From an uncultured Blautia sp. (GTDB taxonomy: Bacteria > Bacillota > Clostridia > Lachnospirales > Lachnospiraceae), in NCBI RefSeq assembly GCF_947654165.1, contig NZ_CANTKB010000001.1:1-64000 (forward strand): 64,000 bases of DNA, in the 5' to 3' direction. Positions 34,006-42,014 of the stretch are shown here, one piece after another. The notes below the pieces were generated by a model. That model worked only from the letters and a program-made list of their open reading frames with translations, was not told the origin of the DNA and searched no databases. A program made the translations under genes and the position numbers. The stretch's first letter is position 1. The number at the start of each line of letters is the position of its first letter.

Positions 34006-34881
34006 CTATGCCTTATAAGCATTTCCAGCCAATTCAAGAAATTTCTGCACCGCCAAGCTGGAGGGCTGATATTTCTTCCAGACCATCACCGATGTGTTAC
34101 TGATCTCCGGATATAACGGCCGAAAAACAAGTCCCGGAATAGTTTTCAGCGCTCCCTTGATCACAAAAGCATACCCCAGCCGGCGTTCCACCAACAGGGC
34201 GGCATTATCAACCATATCATAAGTGCAGAAAATATTCAGGTGTCCGGTATCTCCGCCAAACCATGCTTTTGCTTCCCGTTCACCAATACGCCAGCTAACG
34301 ATCAATGGAAGAAACTGCAGATCTGCCGGGGTGATCACTTCTTTTAATGCCAGGGGGTCGTCTTCCGGCATAAGGATCCCCCATATCTCTTTCTGAGGCA
34401 GACGGACAAACTCATATTTCTCCACCTCCACAGGCTCCATCAGGATCCCCACATCCAGAAGTCCTTTATCCAGCTTGTCTTTAATACCTTCCGCAGTGCC
34501 TGTGTGCAGTTCGAAACGCACCTGCGGATAGTTTTTTGAATACTCCTCAAGAAGTTCCGGAAGTGCGGAGGAAACTGCTGCGCTCACCCCCGTGCCGAAA
34601 GAGATCAGTCCCGTCAGTTCTTCGTCACTGTCCTGAAAATCCTGTTCAATTTTGTCTGCCAGCGCAACCAGTTCTTCCGCCCGGCGGCGCAGCAGCAGCC
34701 CGGACTCAGTCAGCGTGATCTTCCGGTTTGTCCGTTCAAAAAGTCTTGTATGCAACTCTTCCTCCAGTTCGGACATCTGCCGGCTAAGCGTTGGCTGGGT
34801 AATATGTAAAACCTCTGCAGCGCGAGTAATATTTTCTTCCCGTGCGACAGCTAAGTAATATCGAAGGACTCGAAGCTCCAT
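34006..34881 (-). CDS. LysR-family transcriptional regulator
   Basis: A 291-residue LysR regulator. The N-terminal winged helix is MELRVLRYYLAVAREENITRAAEVLHITQPTLSRQMSELEEELHTRLFER; the C-terminal periplasmic-binding-like effector domain follows (LISFGTGVSAAVSSALPELLEEYSKNYPQVRFELHTGTAEGIKDKLDKGLLDVGILMEPV). The start at 34881 is the family-typical one, with GGAGAG upstream. It is at the head of the redox run on the same strand and the likely controller of those genes. The effector is unknown. Confidence 0.93.
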   Translation of the reverse strand: MELRVLRYYLAVAREENITRAAEVLHITQPTLSRQMSELEEELHTRLFERTNRKITLTESGLLLRRRAEELVALADKIEQDFQDSDEELTGLISFGTGVSAAVSSALPELLEEYSKNYPQVRFELHTGTAEGIKDKLDKGLLDVGILMEPVEVEKYEFVRLPQKEIWGILMPEDDPLALKEVITPADLQFLPLIVSWRIGEREAKAWFGGDTGHLNIFCTYDMVDNAALLVERRLGYAFVIKGALKTIPGLVFRPLYPEISNTSVMVWKKYQPSSLAVQKFLELAGNAYKA

Positions 34882-35224
34882 TTGTATACTCTCCTTTCGA
34901 TACCATTCTATCAAACTGTAACTATCTAAGCAATATCCAAAGTTATACCGAATTCAGGATAACCAAAGCAAGTTTCGCCTGCGTAACTCAAAACCCACTT
35001 CATGGCTTTTGCTTACCCGGCAAACTTGATGGGGATTCCGCTCCCCATACCCTCGGTTCCAGCGCATTTATTTAATGTGTTATTACGGCTCCTGTGAAAG
35101 ACAGTCGCAGCGTGATCGGTTCCCATCACGAAAAAAAATCATTTTAAAAATATTCATTTCGTTCTCTTTATGCTCTTTAAATCGGCTTATAGTATGAATA
35201 CAAGTTTTAGCAGAAAGGAATTTT
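34882..35224. other. intergenic region upstream of mobC: putative oriT
   Basis: No gene. The region immediately precedes mobC/mobA, where MOB-P type elements keep their transfer origin. It contains a perfect hairpin ATGGGGA-TTCCGC-TCCCCAT (35029-35048) and CGTGAT...ATCACG (35111-35130) followed by an A tract. A loose promoter for mobC may lie around 35165-35205, before GAAAGGAATTTT and the ATG. The nick site cannot be placed by eye. Confidence 0.45.
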
Positions 35225-35665
35225 ATGGCTAGACCAAGAAAACAAAAGGAACTGAGGCGCACCCACCCCGTCATGCTCCGTTTCACGGACACAGAGTATG
35301 AACGCCTTTTATCCCTTGCAGAATCCGCAAGCCTTCCCCTCGCAGAGTATATCCGGAAACAAGTCACGGGGAAACAGGTGAAAATCAAATATGAAATTGT
35401 GGCAGATCTGCCGGAACTGAAAAAACTGATTGCAGAGTTTGGCAAGATCGGGAGTAATCTAAATCAGATTGCCCGCCACTTTAACAGCGGCGGTATCCAT
35501 TCACAGGAAATGCGAAAAAAAATTGACCAGGGGATTTCCGACATTTATGAGATGAAGTACGAAGTTCTGAAAATGGCAGGAGACTTCCTCTCCCTCTCTC
35601 CGGGAGATACTTCTGTCCAGAAAGGAGACTCTTACCATGGCAATCCTGAAACATATCGCCAGTAA
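35225..35665 (+). CDS. mobC: MobC-family mobilisation accessory protein
   Basis: A 146-residue relaxosome protein. The N-terminal basic segment ARPRKQKELRRTHPVMLRFTDTEYERLLSLAESASLPLAEYIRKQVTG is a ribbon-helix-helix-like DNA-binding part; ELKKLIAEFGKIGSNLNQIARHFNSGG is the classic MobC motif. It should bind oriT and help MobA reach the nick site. The last codons overlap mobA by 29 bases, typical of the pair. This is the only plus-strand conjugation operon in the block. Confidence 0.9.
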   Translation: MARPRKQKELRRTHPVMLRFTDTEYERLLSLAESASLPLAEYIRKQVTGKQVKIKYEIVADLPELKKLIAEFGKIGSNLNQIARHFNSGGIHSQEMRKKIDQGISDIYEMKYEVLKMAGDFLSLSPGDTSVQKGDSYHGNPETYRQ

Positions 35666-37214
35666 AAATGCCGATTATGGGGAGGCACAGCGTTATCTGA
35701 TGTTTCAATATAACGAGGACACCATGAAGCCGATCCTGGATGAAAACGGCAGGCTGATCCCCAGGGAGGAATATTATCTAGACGGCATCAACTGTGATCC
35801 TTTTGCTTTTGATATGGAATGTAAAGAGTTAAATGCACAGTACCGTAAGAATCAGACTTTTGATGAAATTAAATCCCATCACTATATTTTAAGTTTTGAT
35901 CCGAAGGATGTGGAAGAAAGCGGGCTGACCGGAGAGCGGGCGCAGCAGCTCGGCCTGGAGTACGCACGGAAAAATTTTCCCGGTCACCAGGCTTTAGTCT
36001 GTACCCATACAGACGGCAATAATAAAAGTGGCAACATCCATGTGCATATCGTCATCAACAGCTTACGGAAACATGATGTGGTGCGTCAGGACTTTATGGA
36101 GCGTCCCTGCGATTTCCGTGCCGGTTATAAACATCATCTCACAAAAGATTATCTCTCCTATCTGAAAAAAGATGTGATGGATCTGTGCCAGAGGGAGCAG
36201 CTCCACCAGGTTGATCTGCTCTCTCCTGCTGAAAAGAAAATAACTGACCGGGAATATCATGCACGGCGCAGGGGACAGAAAAAGTTGGAACGGTTAAACC
36301 AGGAAATGACTGTCGGCGGTATCACACCACGCAAAACAAAATTTGAGACACAGAAAGATTTTCTCCGAAATGCCATTGACAAGGCATCCGCTTCCGCCCG
36401 CAGTCTGGAGGAATTTCAAAAGCAGCTTTCAGACAACTATCATGTTACACTCAAGATCAGCCGTGGGCGGTTCAGCTATCTCCATCCGGAGCGTGGGAAA
36501 TACATTACAGGAAGAAGCCTGGGAACGCAGTACGAAAAGGAAACCCTGCAGTCCGTATGGGAGAAAAACAGAATATCCTTTGTGGTGCAAAGCGACCTTC
36601 CACCTTTCGTCTTTATCAGATCCGAACTCCGGCTTGTAGTTGACCTGCAGAATTGCGCTAAAGCCCAGGCAAGTTCCGCTTATGCTCGGAAAGTACGATT
36701 GTCTAATTTACAGCAGATGGCAAAAACAGTTGCCTATATCCAGGAGCATGGATACGATACGGAAGATGATCTGAAAGCTGCTTTTTCCATAGCACAGGCG
36801 CAGACAGCCGATATGCGAAAGGCGCTCCGCTCTACTGAAAAGGAACTGCGGGAGATCAATGAACAGATCCATTATACCGGACAATATCTGGCAAATAAAT
36901 CCGTGTACCGACAGTTTCTTAACAGCAAAAATAAGAAGAAGTTCCGTCAGGAACACCAGACGGAAATCACCTTATATGAGACTGCACGGAAGGTACTGAA
37001 GGAACGCTCGGAAGATGGAAAACTGCCATCCATGAAACTGCTCAAAGCAGAAAAAGAAAAGCTGACCGCACGGAAAAACAGCCAGTACGAAACATACCAG
37101 AATCTCCGGGGATATGAAAAAGAACTGCATACTGTCCAGACAAACATAGCGACATTCCTGGGGAAAGACCGTTCCCGGCAGAATGAACAGGAAAAAGATA
37201 ACGCACGTTCCTGA
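35637..37214 (+). CDS. mobA: relaxase/mobilisation nuclease (MobA/VirD2 family)
   Basis: A 525-residue relaxase that nicks oriT and stays joined to the transferred strand. The N-terminal domain carries a Tyr in YGEAQRYLMFQ and the metal-binding His motif THTDGNNKSGNIHVHIVINS. The second half is helical and basic, with coiled coil near 370-510, and probably contacts DNA or the coupling protein. It overlaps mobC and ends before a bidirectional terminator. The family fits relaxases of Tn1549-like elements. The coupling protein VirD4 is not in the window and is expected just past the right edge, next to Maff2. Confidence 0.93.
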   Translation: MAILKHIASKNADYGEAQRYLMFQYNEDTMKPILDENGRLIPREEYYLDGINCDPFAFDMECKELNAQYRKNQTFDEIKSHHYILSFDPKDVEESGLTGERAQQLGLEYARKNFPGHQALVCTHTDGNNKSGNIHVHIVINSLRKHDVVRQDFMERPCDFRAGYKHHLTKDYLSYLKKDVMDLCQREQLHQVDLLSPAEKKITDREYHARRRGQKKLERLNQEMTVGGITPRKTKFETQKDFLRNAIDKASASARSLEEFQKQLSDNYHVTLKISRGRFSYLHPERGKYITGRSLGTQYEKETLQSVWEKNRISFVVQSDLPPFVFIRSELRLVVDLQNCAKAQASSAYARKVRLSNLQQMAKTVAYIQEHGYDTEDDLKAAFSIAQAQTADMRKALRSTEKELREINEQIHYTGQYLANKSVYRQFLNSKNKKKFRQEHQTEITLYETARKVLKERSEDGKLPSMKLLKAEKEKLTARKNSQYETYQNLRGYEKELHTVQTNIATFLGKDRSRQNEQEKDNARS

Positions 37215-37233
37215 CCTTGTGTCCATAAAAAAG

Positions 37234-37268
37234 GGAAGATGCCTGCCCCCATGAGCAAAACATCTTCC
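37234..37268. terminator. bidirectional terminator between mobA and the ArdC operon
   Basis: Stem GGAAGATG (37234-37241) / CATCTTCC (37261-37268) with A tracts on the left and a T run on the right, so it can end both the plus-strand mob operon and the minus-strand transfer operon, which converge here. Confidence 0.8.
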
Positions 37269-37274
37269 TCTTTT

Positions 37275-38129
37275 TTATTTTCTTCTCCGCTCCATTTCTT
37301 CTTCCGCTGTCATCTGCGGTACAGGCTTCCCGCTCTTTCTGGCAATCTCCGCCTGCTTCAGATGGAGCCGATCCAGGACAGAGATACGTTCCCCAATCTT
37401 TCGTGGTTTCAATGGCAGATTATTCATACGCCCGTCGATCATATTATAATTCTGTTCTTCCGTAATCTCTGCGCTCCGCAGATATTCCCCGTTTTCATAG
37501 GCTTTCTGCCAGTTTTCCAACGCCGGCTTTTCCTGTTTTACTTCTGACATTTCCTCTTTCTCCGGGTGCAGATACTCCCGAATCTGCTGTTTGACAGCTT
37601 CGTCAAACCCATGGAAAACATTGTCTACCACCAAATTCCCGTCTCCATCAAGGACTACATTTGCCGCCTGTGCCCCATAAGCGGTATGTTCCATCAGGAA
37701 AAATTCCCGGCCATCTATGATAATGCTGTCATAGGCAAGCCAGCTTCCCTCTTTTCCCTCGATATGGAAGTCTGTCGTATCATAAGAGATCAGCGCACCG
37801 GAGGAACCCAGGCGGAGAAACCCCGCAATCACGATAAATCCCTCTTTATCCACATAGTAAGCAGTAATCTCACCATTGCTGTTTAAGACAAGCACATCAC
37901 TGACACTAAGGGAATGGCAGGCTATGGAACGGGGCGGATGTTCTTCCAGACGTTTCCGGATGCTTGCAGGCGTATCGCCGTTTTTCATCCGCCCCAGATA
38001 TACCTGCCCATAATTCTCATGGCGCACCGGGATTTTCTTCTCCTGCAGCTCCTTATAACAGCGGAACCGGATCAGGCGGTTTTCCGGCGTTGTCTTTAGC
38101 TGATACCATGCAAACTGATTGACTTCCAC
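37275..38129 (-). CDS. YodL/DUF4316-domain conjugative element protein
   Basis: A 284-residue protein. The first half has a YodL-like segment (HSLSVSDVLVLNSNGEITAYYVDKEGFIVIAGF), then a region LMEHTAYGAQAANVVLDGDGNLVVDNVFHGFDEAVKQQIREYL. The C-terminus matches DUF4316 (NYNMIDGRMNNLPLKPRKIGERISVLDRLHLKQAEIA). Several of these blocks recur in the ArdC-type protein upstream. The start is GTG, overlapping the TTRAP stop by one base. Members are found only in conjugative elements of Firmicutes and their function is unknown; a role in the recipient after transfer is often supposed. Confidence 0.8.
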   Translation of the reverse strand: MEVNQFAWYQLKTTPENRLIRFRCYKELQEKKIPVRHENYGQVYLGRMKNGDTPASIRKRLEEHPPRSIACHSLSVSDVLVLNSNGEITAYYVDKEGFIVIAGFLRLGSSGALISYDTTDFHIEGKEGSWLAYDSIIIDGREFFLMEHTAYGAQAANVVLDGDGNLVVDNVFHGFDEAVKQQIREYLHPEKEEMSEVKQEKPALENWQKAYENGEYLRSAEITEEQNYNMIDGRMNNLPLKPRKIGERISVLDRLHLKQAEIARKSGKPVPQMTAEEEMERRRK

Positions 38130-38362
38130 TATTCCTTTCCCTCCGTCGGTTCCTGCCGGTATTCTTCCAGATCCATTACAGAAAATTCCTGATCTGTTAG
38201 CTGCTCCATCTTTTTTAGCGTACTGTTTACAAGTGTGAGCATCTCCGTATCTTCTTTCACAAAGGGAAATATCCTGCGAATCTCCTGCATGGTTTCCGTC
38301 CGGCAGCTCTTTTTAAACATTGCTATGACAAAACGTTCATCTTCTTCAAATCTTACTCTCAT
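38129..38362 (-). CDS. transposon-transfer assisting protein (TTRAP-like)
   Basis: A 77-residue protein matching the small TTRAP family of conjugative elements: FVIAMFKKSCRTETMQEIRRIFPFVKEDTEMLTLVNSTLKKMEQLTDQEFSVMDLEEY has the conserved helix and the late LTDQEF(A/S)xxxL pattern. Its ATG overlaps the stop of the ArdC-type gene (ATGA) and its stop overlaps the next start, so all three are tightly coupled. The molecular role is not known. Confidence 0.72.
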   Translation of the reverse strand: MRVRFEEDERFVIAMFKKSCRTETMQEIRRIFPFVKEDTEMLTLVNSTLKKMEQLTDQEFSVMDLEEYRQEPTEGKE

Positions 38363-41300
38363 ATCTCCGGCTCTCCTTTCCTGTGTCCCTGGATTTTCTT
38401 TTCCGCCTTCTGCTCCTCTTTCTGTTCCTGGGCTTTCTGTTTTGCCTGACGTTCCCGGAGTGCCGCAAGAACGGACTGGCGCACTCCGGTAGGCTTTTCT
38501 GCTTCCTGCTTCTGTACATTCTGTGCCGGTTTGTCCTGTTCTTCTCTGCCAGACTTGTACTTTGGCTGCACTTCATTTTCTTTCTGGTTTTCCTTTATCA
38601 GCATTTCTTCCAGATGCGCCATGGCTTTCTGCACCAATGGACTCTCTTTATAATGGGGAACCAGTTCAATCGCATCTTTTGAGATCACTCCTGCCCGCAT
38701 AAGCTCATAATCCCCGTCATACATACTTCCATCTTCCAGCCGGAAACCAATCCCTTTGATCCCGTTTATCCGTTCCGATGGGATTTCTTTGTATTTCTGG
38801 AAGGCTTCCTCCAGTGTCAGATTGTCGTAATACTCCCCCATCACCGGGAACTCCATGCACTCGGCAGCATAAAAACAGATAGACGCCTCTTTTTGCATCG
38901 TGGCAATCTCCTGCCTCTTTTCCACTTCATCTAAAAATCCTTCCAGTTCCATTACTTTGTAATTGACAGGCTTCCCGCCGGCTTCGCCGGAGAGGATATC
39001 TTCAATCGCTTCCTGCTCGGAAACATCCTCATTTTCATAGATACCCCCGTCAATCTCCCGGTAATCCGCATCATAAAAGGTATAATCATACCCGCCATCT
39101 GTAGACTGGATAAAAAAATACTGCTCCATTCCCGGAAGGAAATAGACCGCCTCCATATCCCGGTTATCCAGATAAAAGACGGCCCGGTTCACAGCATCCG
39201 TCACTTCCGGATTCATCCACTTCCCGCTTAAAGATACCTTTTCAATATCTTCTACTTCCTCAATTCCGTTTTTACAGCAGATCAGGGGCATCCTGGAAGT
39301 GACAGGCTCCCGGCTTTCCATACCGAGCTGTTTGTCTAAGTGGTTTGGCTGAACATGATAAGTTCCCAGGGCTTCCTCCAGTGTGGCGAAATACTGATAT
39401 TCCCGGTCTGCTTTGTCCCCATATGCATCATTTACCACATAAAACTGCTTGATAAACGGTTCCGGTACTTTCTCATACAAATACTCCGTGACCGCTTTCA
39501 TAGCACCGACATCGAATCCATGCTCCAAGTCCTCCGCAACCAGCTTCCCGTCCACATCTAAAATAATACCGGCTACAGTATCGCCATATTCATCATGTTC
39601 CATCCGGTAAAACGTCTCACCGGCAATCTCTTTTGCTTCAGCCGTATGCCAGGTTCCGAAATATCCCTCTGCCCGAAAGCCTTTTGTCTCTGCCGTTACC
39701 TGTGCCGTCGCTTTCTCTATAAGCTGTTCCCTTGCTCCTATTGTCTGCCTCGCAAGGTCAATAAAACCGTCCAGCACCGCCGGGTGGCTAGTTACAACAT
39801 AATCGGCGTTTAAATCCACGCCACGGCTGATATTCTCCGGGATTTTAAAGCTATCCGCCCATTCCTTTGTCTCTTTTGAAAGCCGCCCGTCAGCTTTAAG
39901 ATGCTGGACAGTACAGGCAAGCACAAATGACACTCTCTCTGATCCGTATGCCTCTACCACATCTGACGCAGCATCCTCTGCCAAATGATACCCGTCAAAA
40001 TGTTCGCTAATCGCCGTTTCAATCGCCTTCTTACAGTCCAGGTTCAGCTTCCGGGAGTCCAGATAAGCATCCACATTTTTATGTTCCATAGCGTAGGATA
40101 GATCTGACAGATAAAGCGGTGGAAATTCTTTTTCCACCGGTTGTCTTGCCTGTATTCTTCTTTGCGTAACAAAATCCGCCAACTCCTGATATCCAAAGCT
40201 GTCCACATAGTGAGCGGTCAGTTCCCCGTCCTTTTTCAACACCACCACATCACTCACAGACAAGGAATGACCGGTATAGTCCTCTGGATGATCAATATTG
40301 AATTTCTCATATAAAGTTTCCAGGGTGTCTCCTTCTTTCAGTTCATCTCCGTAGACAAACTGGTAATCAGCGCCATCCACAGCCAGATTTTTCTCCTGCA
40401 GATACGCCATACCCATAAAACGGTATGCTGTTCCGGCCCCGTCCTCACGAATCTGGTAAATCCCATATCTGTCCTGTGTTTCCTCAAAAAGTGCGTTCTC
40501 CTGATGACGCTGCGTTTCCCTCTGGACCTCCCGTATCCTTTCTTCTATCTGATCGATCATTTCTCCGGCGGTTCTCCGAATGGTGTCCATGGAAGCCCGG
40601 AGTTCTTTCATATCCTTATTGCTGCTCCAGCCGGCAATATAAGGGAAAGAATAATCAGAGGTATCCAGGCCAAAGTGCTGGCAGACTGTATAAGCTATGC
40701 TTTCCGCTTCAACCTCCCTTGTCATTTGATCCTTTTTCTCCCCCAGTTCTTCCATAAGATCCCTGTCATGGAGTTTTGCGTGAGCGGTTTCATGGATGCT
40801 CGTTTTCACAGTCTGCATCTCACTCATACCTTCCTGGATTACATTCTCTTTCTCTGTACTGCTGTAATATCCTTTTGCTCCGCTCTCGATCTCGTCAAAC
40901 CGAAACGGCACCGGAGAAACATCCTGAATGGCCCGCATGAAAATCTCATAATTTTCCACACTCCCTGTCAGTTCTGGTGTCTCCAATTCCGGTAACGGCT
41001 CTCCCTCCGTCTGTGACACATCAAATACCGTGGTGATTCGGAAACGGGGAATGGTGTACACCACTTCTTCCGTTTCCGGCGTACCATCCGGTTTTAAGAC
41101 CGGCTCCATAGTAGCCGGATCGATCTTCTCGACTTCTTCCTTTTCCTGGATCGGTGCCGGGGCAATGATCTGTATCCCCTTTTCCCCACGCCTGACCTGC
41201 CGTTTAAACTTTTTCTGCCATGCCTGATACCCGGCAACAAGACTTGCATCCGGCTTCTGAAGGTGAATCAGGAGCGTATTATTAAAACTGTAATTGTGAA

Positions 41301-41418
41301 ATTGCGACATGGTTTTCAAATATTCCATATACATTTCCGAAGTAAAAATTTCCTTTACTCCCTGTTCCAGACGCTCCATAATCTCTTTCATTTTTTTGTT
41401 TCTGTCTTTTTCCGCCAT
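38359..41418 (-). CDS. ArdC-type antirestriction protein with YodL/DUF3849 and further element domains
   Basis: A 1019-residue protein. Residues 1-130 resemble the ArdC ssDNA-binding domain (SFNNTLLIHLQKPDASLVAGYQAWQKKFKRQVRRGEKGIQIIAP). A zinc metallopeptidase-like domain follows with SIHETAHAKLHD (HExxH) and a downstream Glu in VEAESIAYTVCQHFG. Then come YodL-like (TGHSLSVSDVVVLKKDGELTAHYVDS), DUF3849-like (YAMEHKNVDAYLDSRKLNLDCKKAIETAIS) and C-terminal LPD-like segments, ending in a Lys/Glu-rich tail. ArdC-like proteins can cross with transferred DNA and protect it from host restriction. Notable here because an R-M operon lies about 32 kb away. GAGGGAACAGAT precedes the ATG. Confidence 0.85.
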   Translation of the reverse strand: MAEKDRNKKMKEIMERLEQGVKEIFTSEMYMEYLKTMSQFHNYSFNNTLLIHLQKPDASLVAGYQAWQKKFKRQVRRGEKGIQIIAPAPIQEKEEVEKIDPATMEPVLKPDGTPETEEVVYTIPRFRITTVFDVSQTEGEPLPELETPELTGSVENYEIFMRAIQDVSPVPFRFDEIESGAKGYYSSTEKENVIQEGMSEMQTVKTSIHETAHAKLHDRDLMEELGEKKDQMTREVEAESIAYTVCQHFGLDTSDYSFPYIAGWSSNKDMKELRASMDTIRRTAGEMIDQIEERIREVQRETQRHQENALFEETQDRYGIYQIREDGAGTAYRFMGMAYLQEKNLAVDGADYQFVYGDELKEGDTLETLYEKFNIDHPEDYTGHSLSVSDVVVLKKDGELTAHYVDSFGYQELADFVTQRRIQARQPVEKEFPPLYLSDLSYAMEHKNVDAYLDSRKLNLDCKKAIETAISEHFDGYHLAEDAASDVVEAYGSERVSFVLACTVQHLKADGRLSKETKEWADSFKIPENISRGVDLNADYVVTSHPAVLDGFIDLARQTIGAREQLIEKATAQVTAETKGFRAEGYFGTWHTAEAKEIAGETFYRMEHDEYGDTVAGIILDVDGKLVAEDLEHGFDVGAMKAVTEYLYEKVPEPFIKQFYVVNDAYGDKADREYQYFATLEEALGTYHVQPNHLDKQLGMESREPVTSRMPLICCKNGIEEVEDIEKVSLSGKWMNPEVTDAVNRAVFYLDNRDMEAVYFLPGMEQYFFIQSTDGGYDYTFYDADYREIDGGIYENEDVSEQEAIEDILSGEAGGKPVNYKVMELEGFLDEVEKRQEIATMQKEASICFYAAECMEFPVMGEYYDNLTLEEAFQKYKEIPSERINGIKGIGFRLEDGSMYDGDYELMRAGVISKDAIELVPHYKESPLVQKAMAHLEEMLIKENQKENEVQPKYKSGREEQDKPAQNVQKQEAEKPTGVRQSVLAALRERQAKQKAQEQKEEQKAEKKIQGHRKGEPEI

Positions 41419-41429
41419 ATCTGTTCCCT

Positions 41430-41954
41430 CTATTCCAATAAACTTGTATCCAGGTAATCAAATTCCAGTTGCCGTTTACAAATCCCCTGGCAGAGATAAC
41501 AGCTCTGGAATGGAACCCTTGCGCTTTTTCTTTGATTGTCTGTACCATAATTCACTCTGGGGCTTAGCCACAGCAGCTCTATGCGCTGCTGTCGAAACAT
41601 TTCAAATCTATCCTTTTGATCGAAAATCCCCTGGAAGTTGATCAGCATAGCAAAAGGAATCTGCAGTTCAAATAACCGCTGAAACACTTCCCCTTTCCGA
41701 CTGTATGGAGGATTGCTGACGATATAATCACAAGAGGGTACTGGAAAATCAAAAAAATCCTGCCCCGTCTGGATATGCCCATAAACTACATGGAAACCAT
41801 GCCCCTGAAACACTTTCACATATTGGCTGTCGCTCTTATCAAAGGGACACCATATAGATGTATTCTTTTTCAGGCGTTTCAGGATTGGATATACCGCATA
41901 AGCCGGAGTACGGTACTCGTCATTTTTATTAAAGTTGTATTGTATCTGTGACAT
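41430..41954 (-). CDS. DNA methyltransferase-like protein of conjugative elements
   Basis: A 174-residue protein with a methyltransferase-type NPPY motif (CDYIVSNPPYSRKGEVFQRL). The upstream segment IWCPFDKSDSQYVKVFQGHGFHVVYGHIQTGQDFF takes the place of the usual SAM-binding motif and lacks the glycine-rich loop, so enzyme activity is uncertain. The family is widespread in Firmicute conjugative elements between the LtrC-type and ArdC-type genes. AAGGAAAGT precedes the ATG; 11 bases separate it from ArdC. Confidence 0.72.
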   Translation of the reverse strand: MSQIQYNFNKNDEYRTPAYAVYPILKRLKKNTSIWCPFDKSDSQYVKVFQGHGFHVVYGHIQTGQDFFDFPVPSCDYIVSNPPYSRKGEVFQRLFELQIPFAMLINFQGIFDQKDRFEMFRQQRIELLWLSPRVNYGTDNQRKSARVPFQSCYLCQGICKRQLEFDYLDTSLLE

Positions 41955-41977
41955 TTACTTTCCTTTCTTCTAGCATA

Positions 41978-42005
41978 AAATCCCGCCAGATTTCTGACGG
42001 GATTT
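41978..42005 (-). terminator. hairpin after the LtrC-like gene
   Basis: A 13-base stem (minus strand AAATCCCGTCAGA / TCTGGCGGGATTT, one wobble pair) with a 2-base centre and four T after it. It falls between the methylase-helicase gene and the small methyltransferase-like gene; it may be a partial terminator that lowers downstream expression. Confidence 0.6.
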
Positions 42006-42014
42006 CTATACAAA

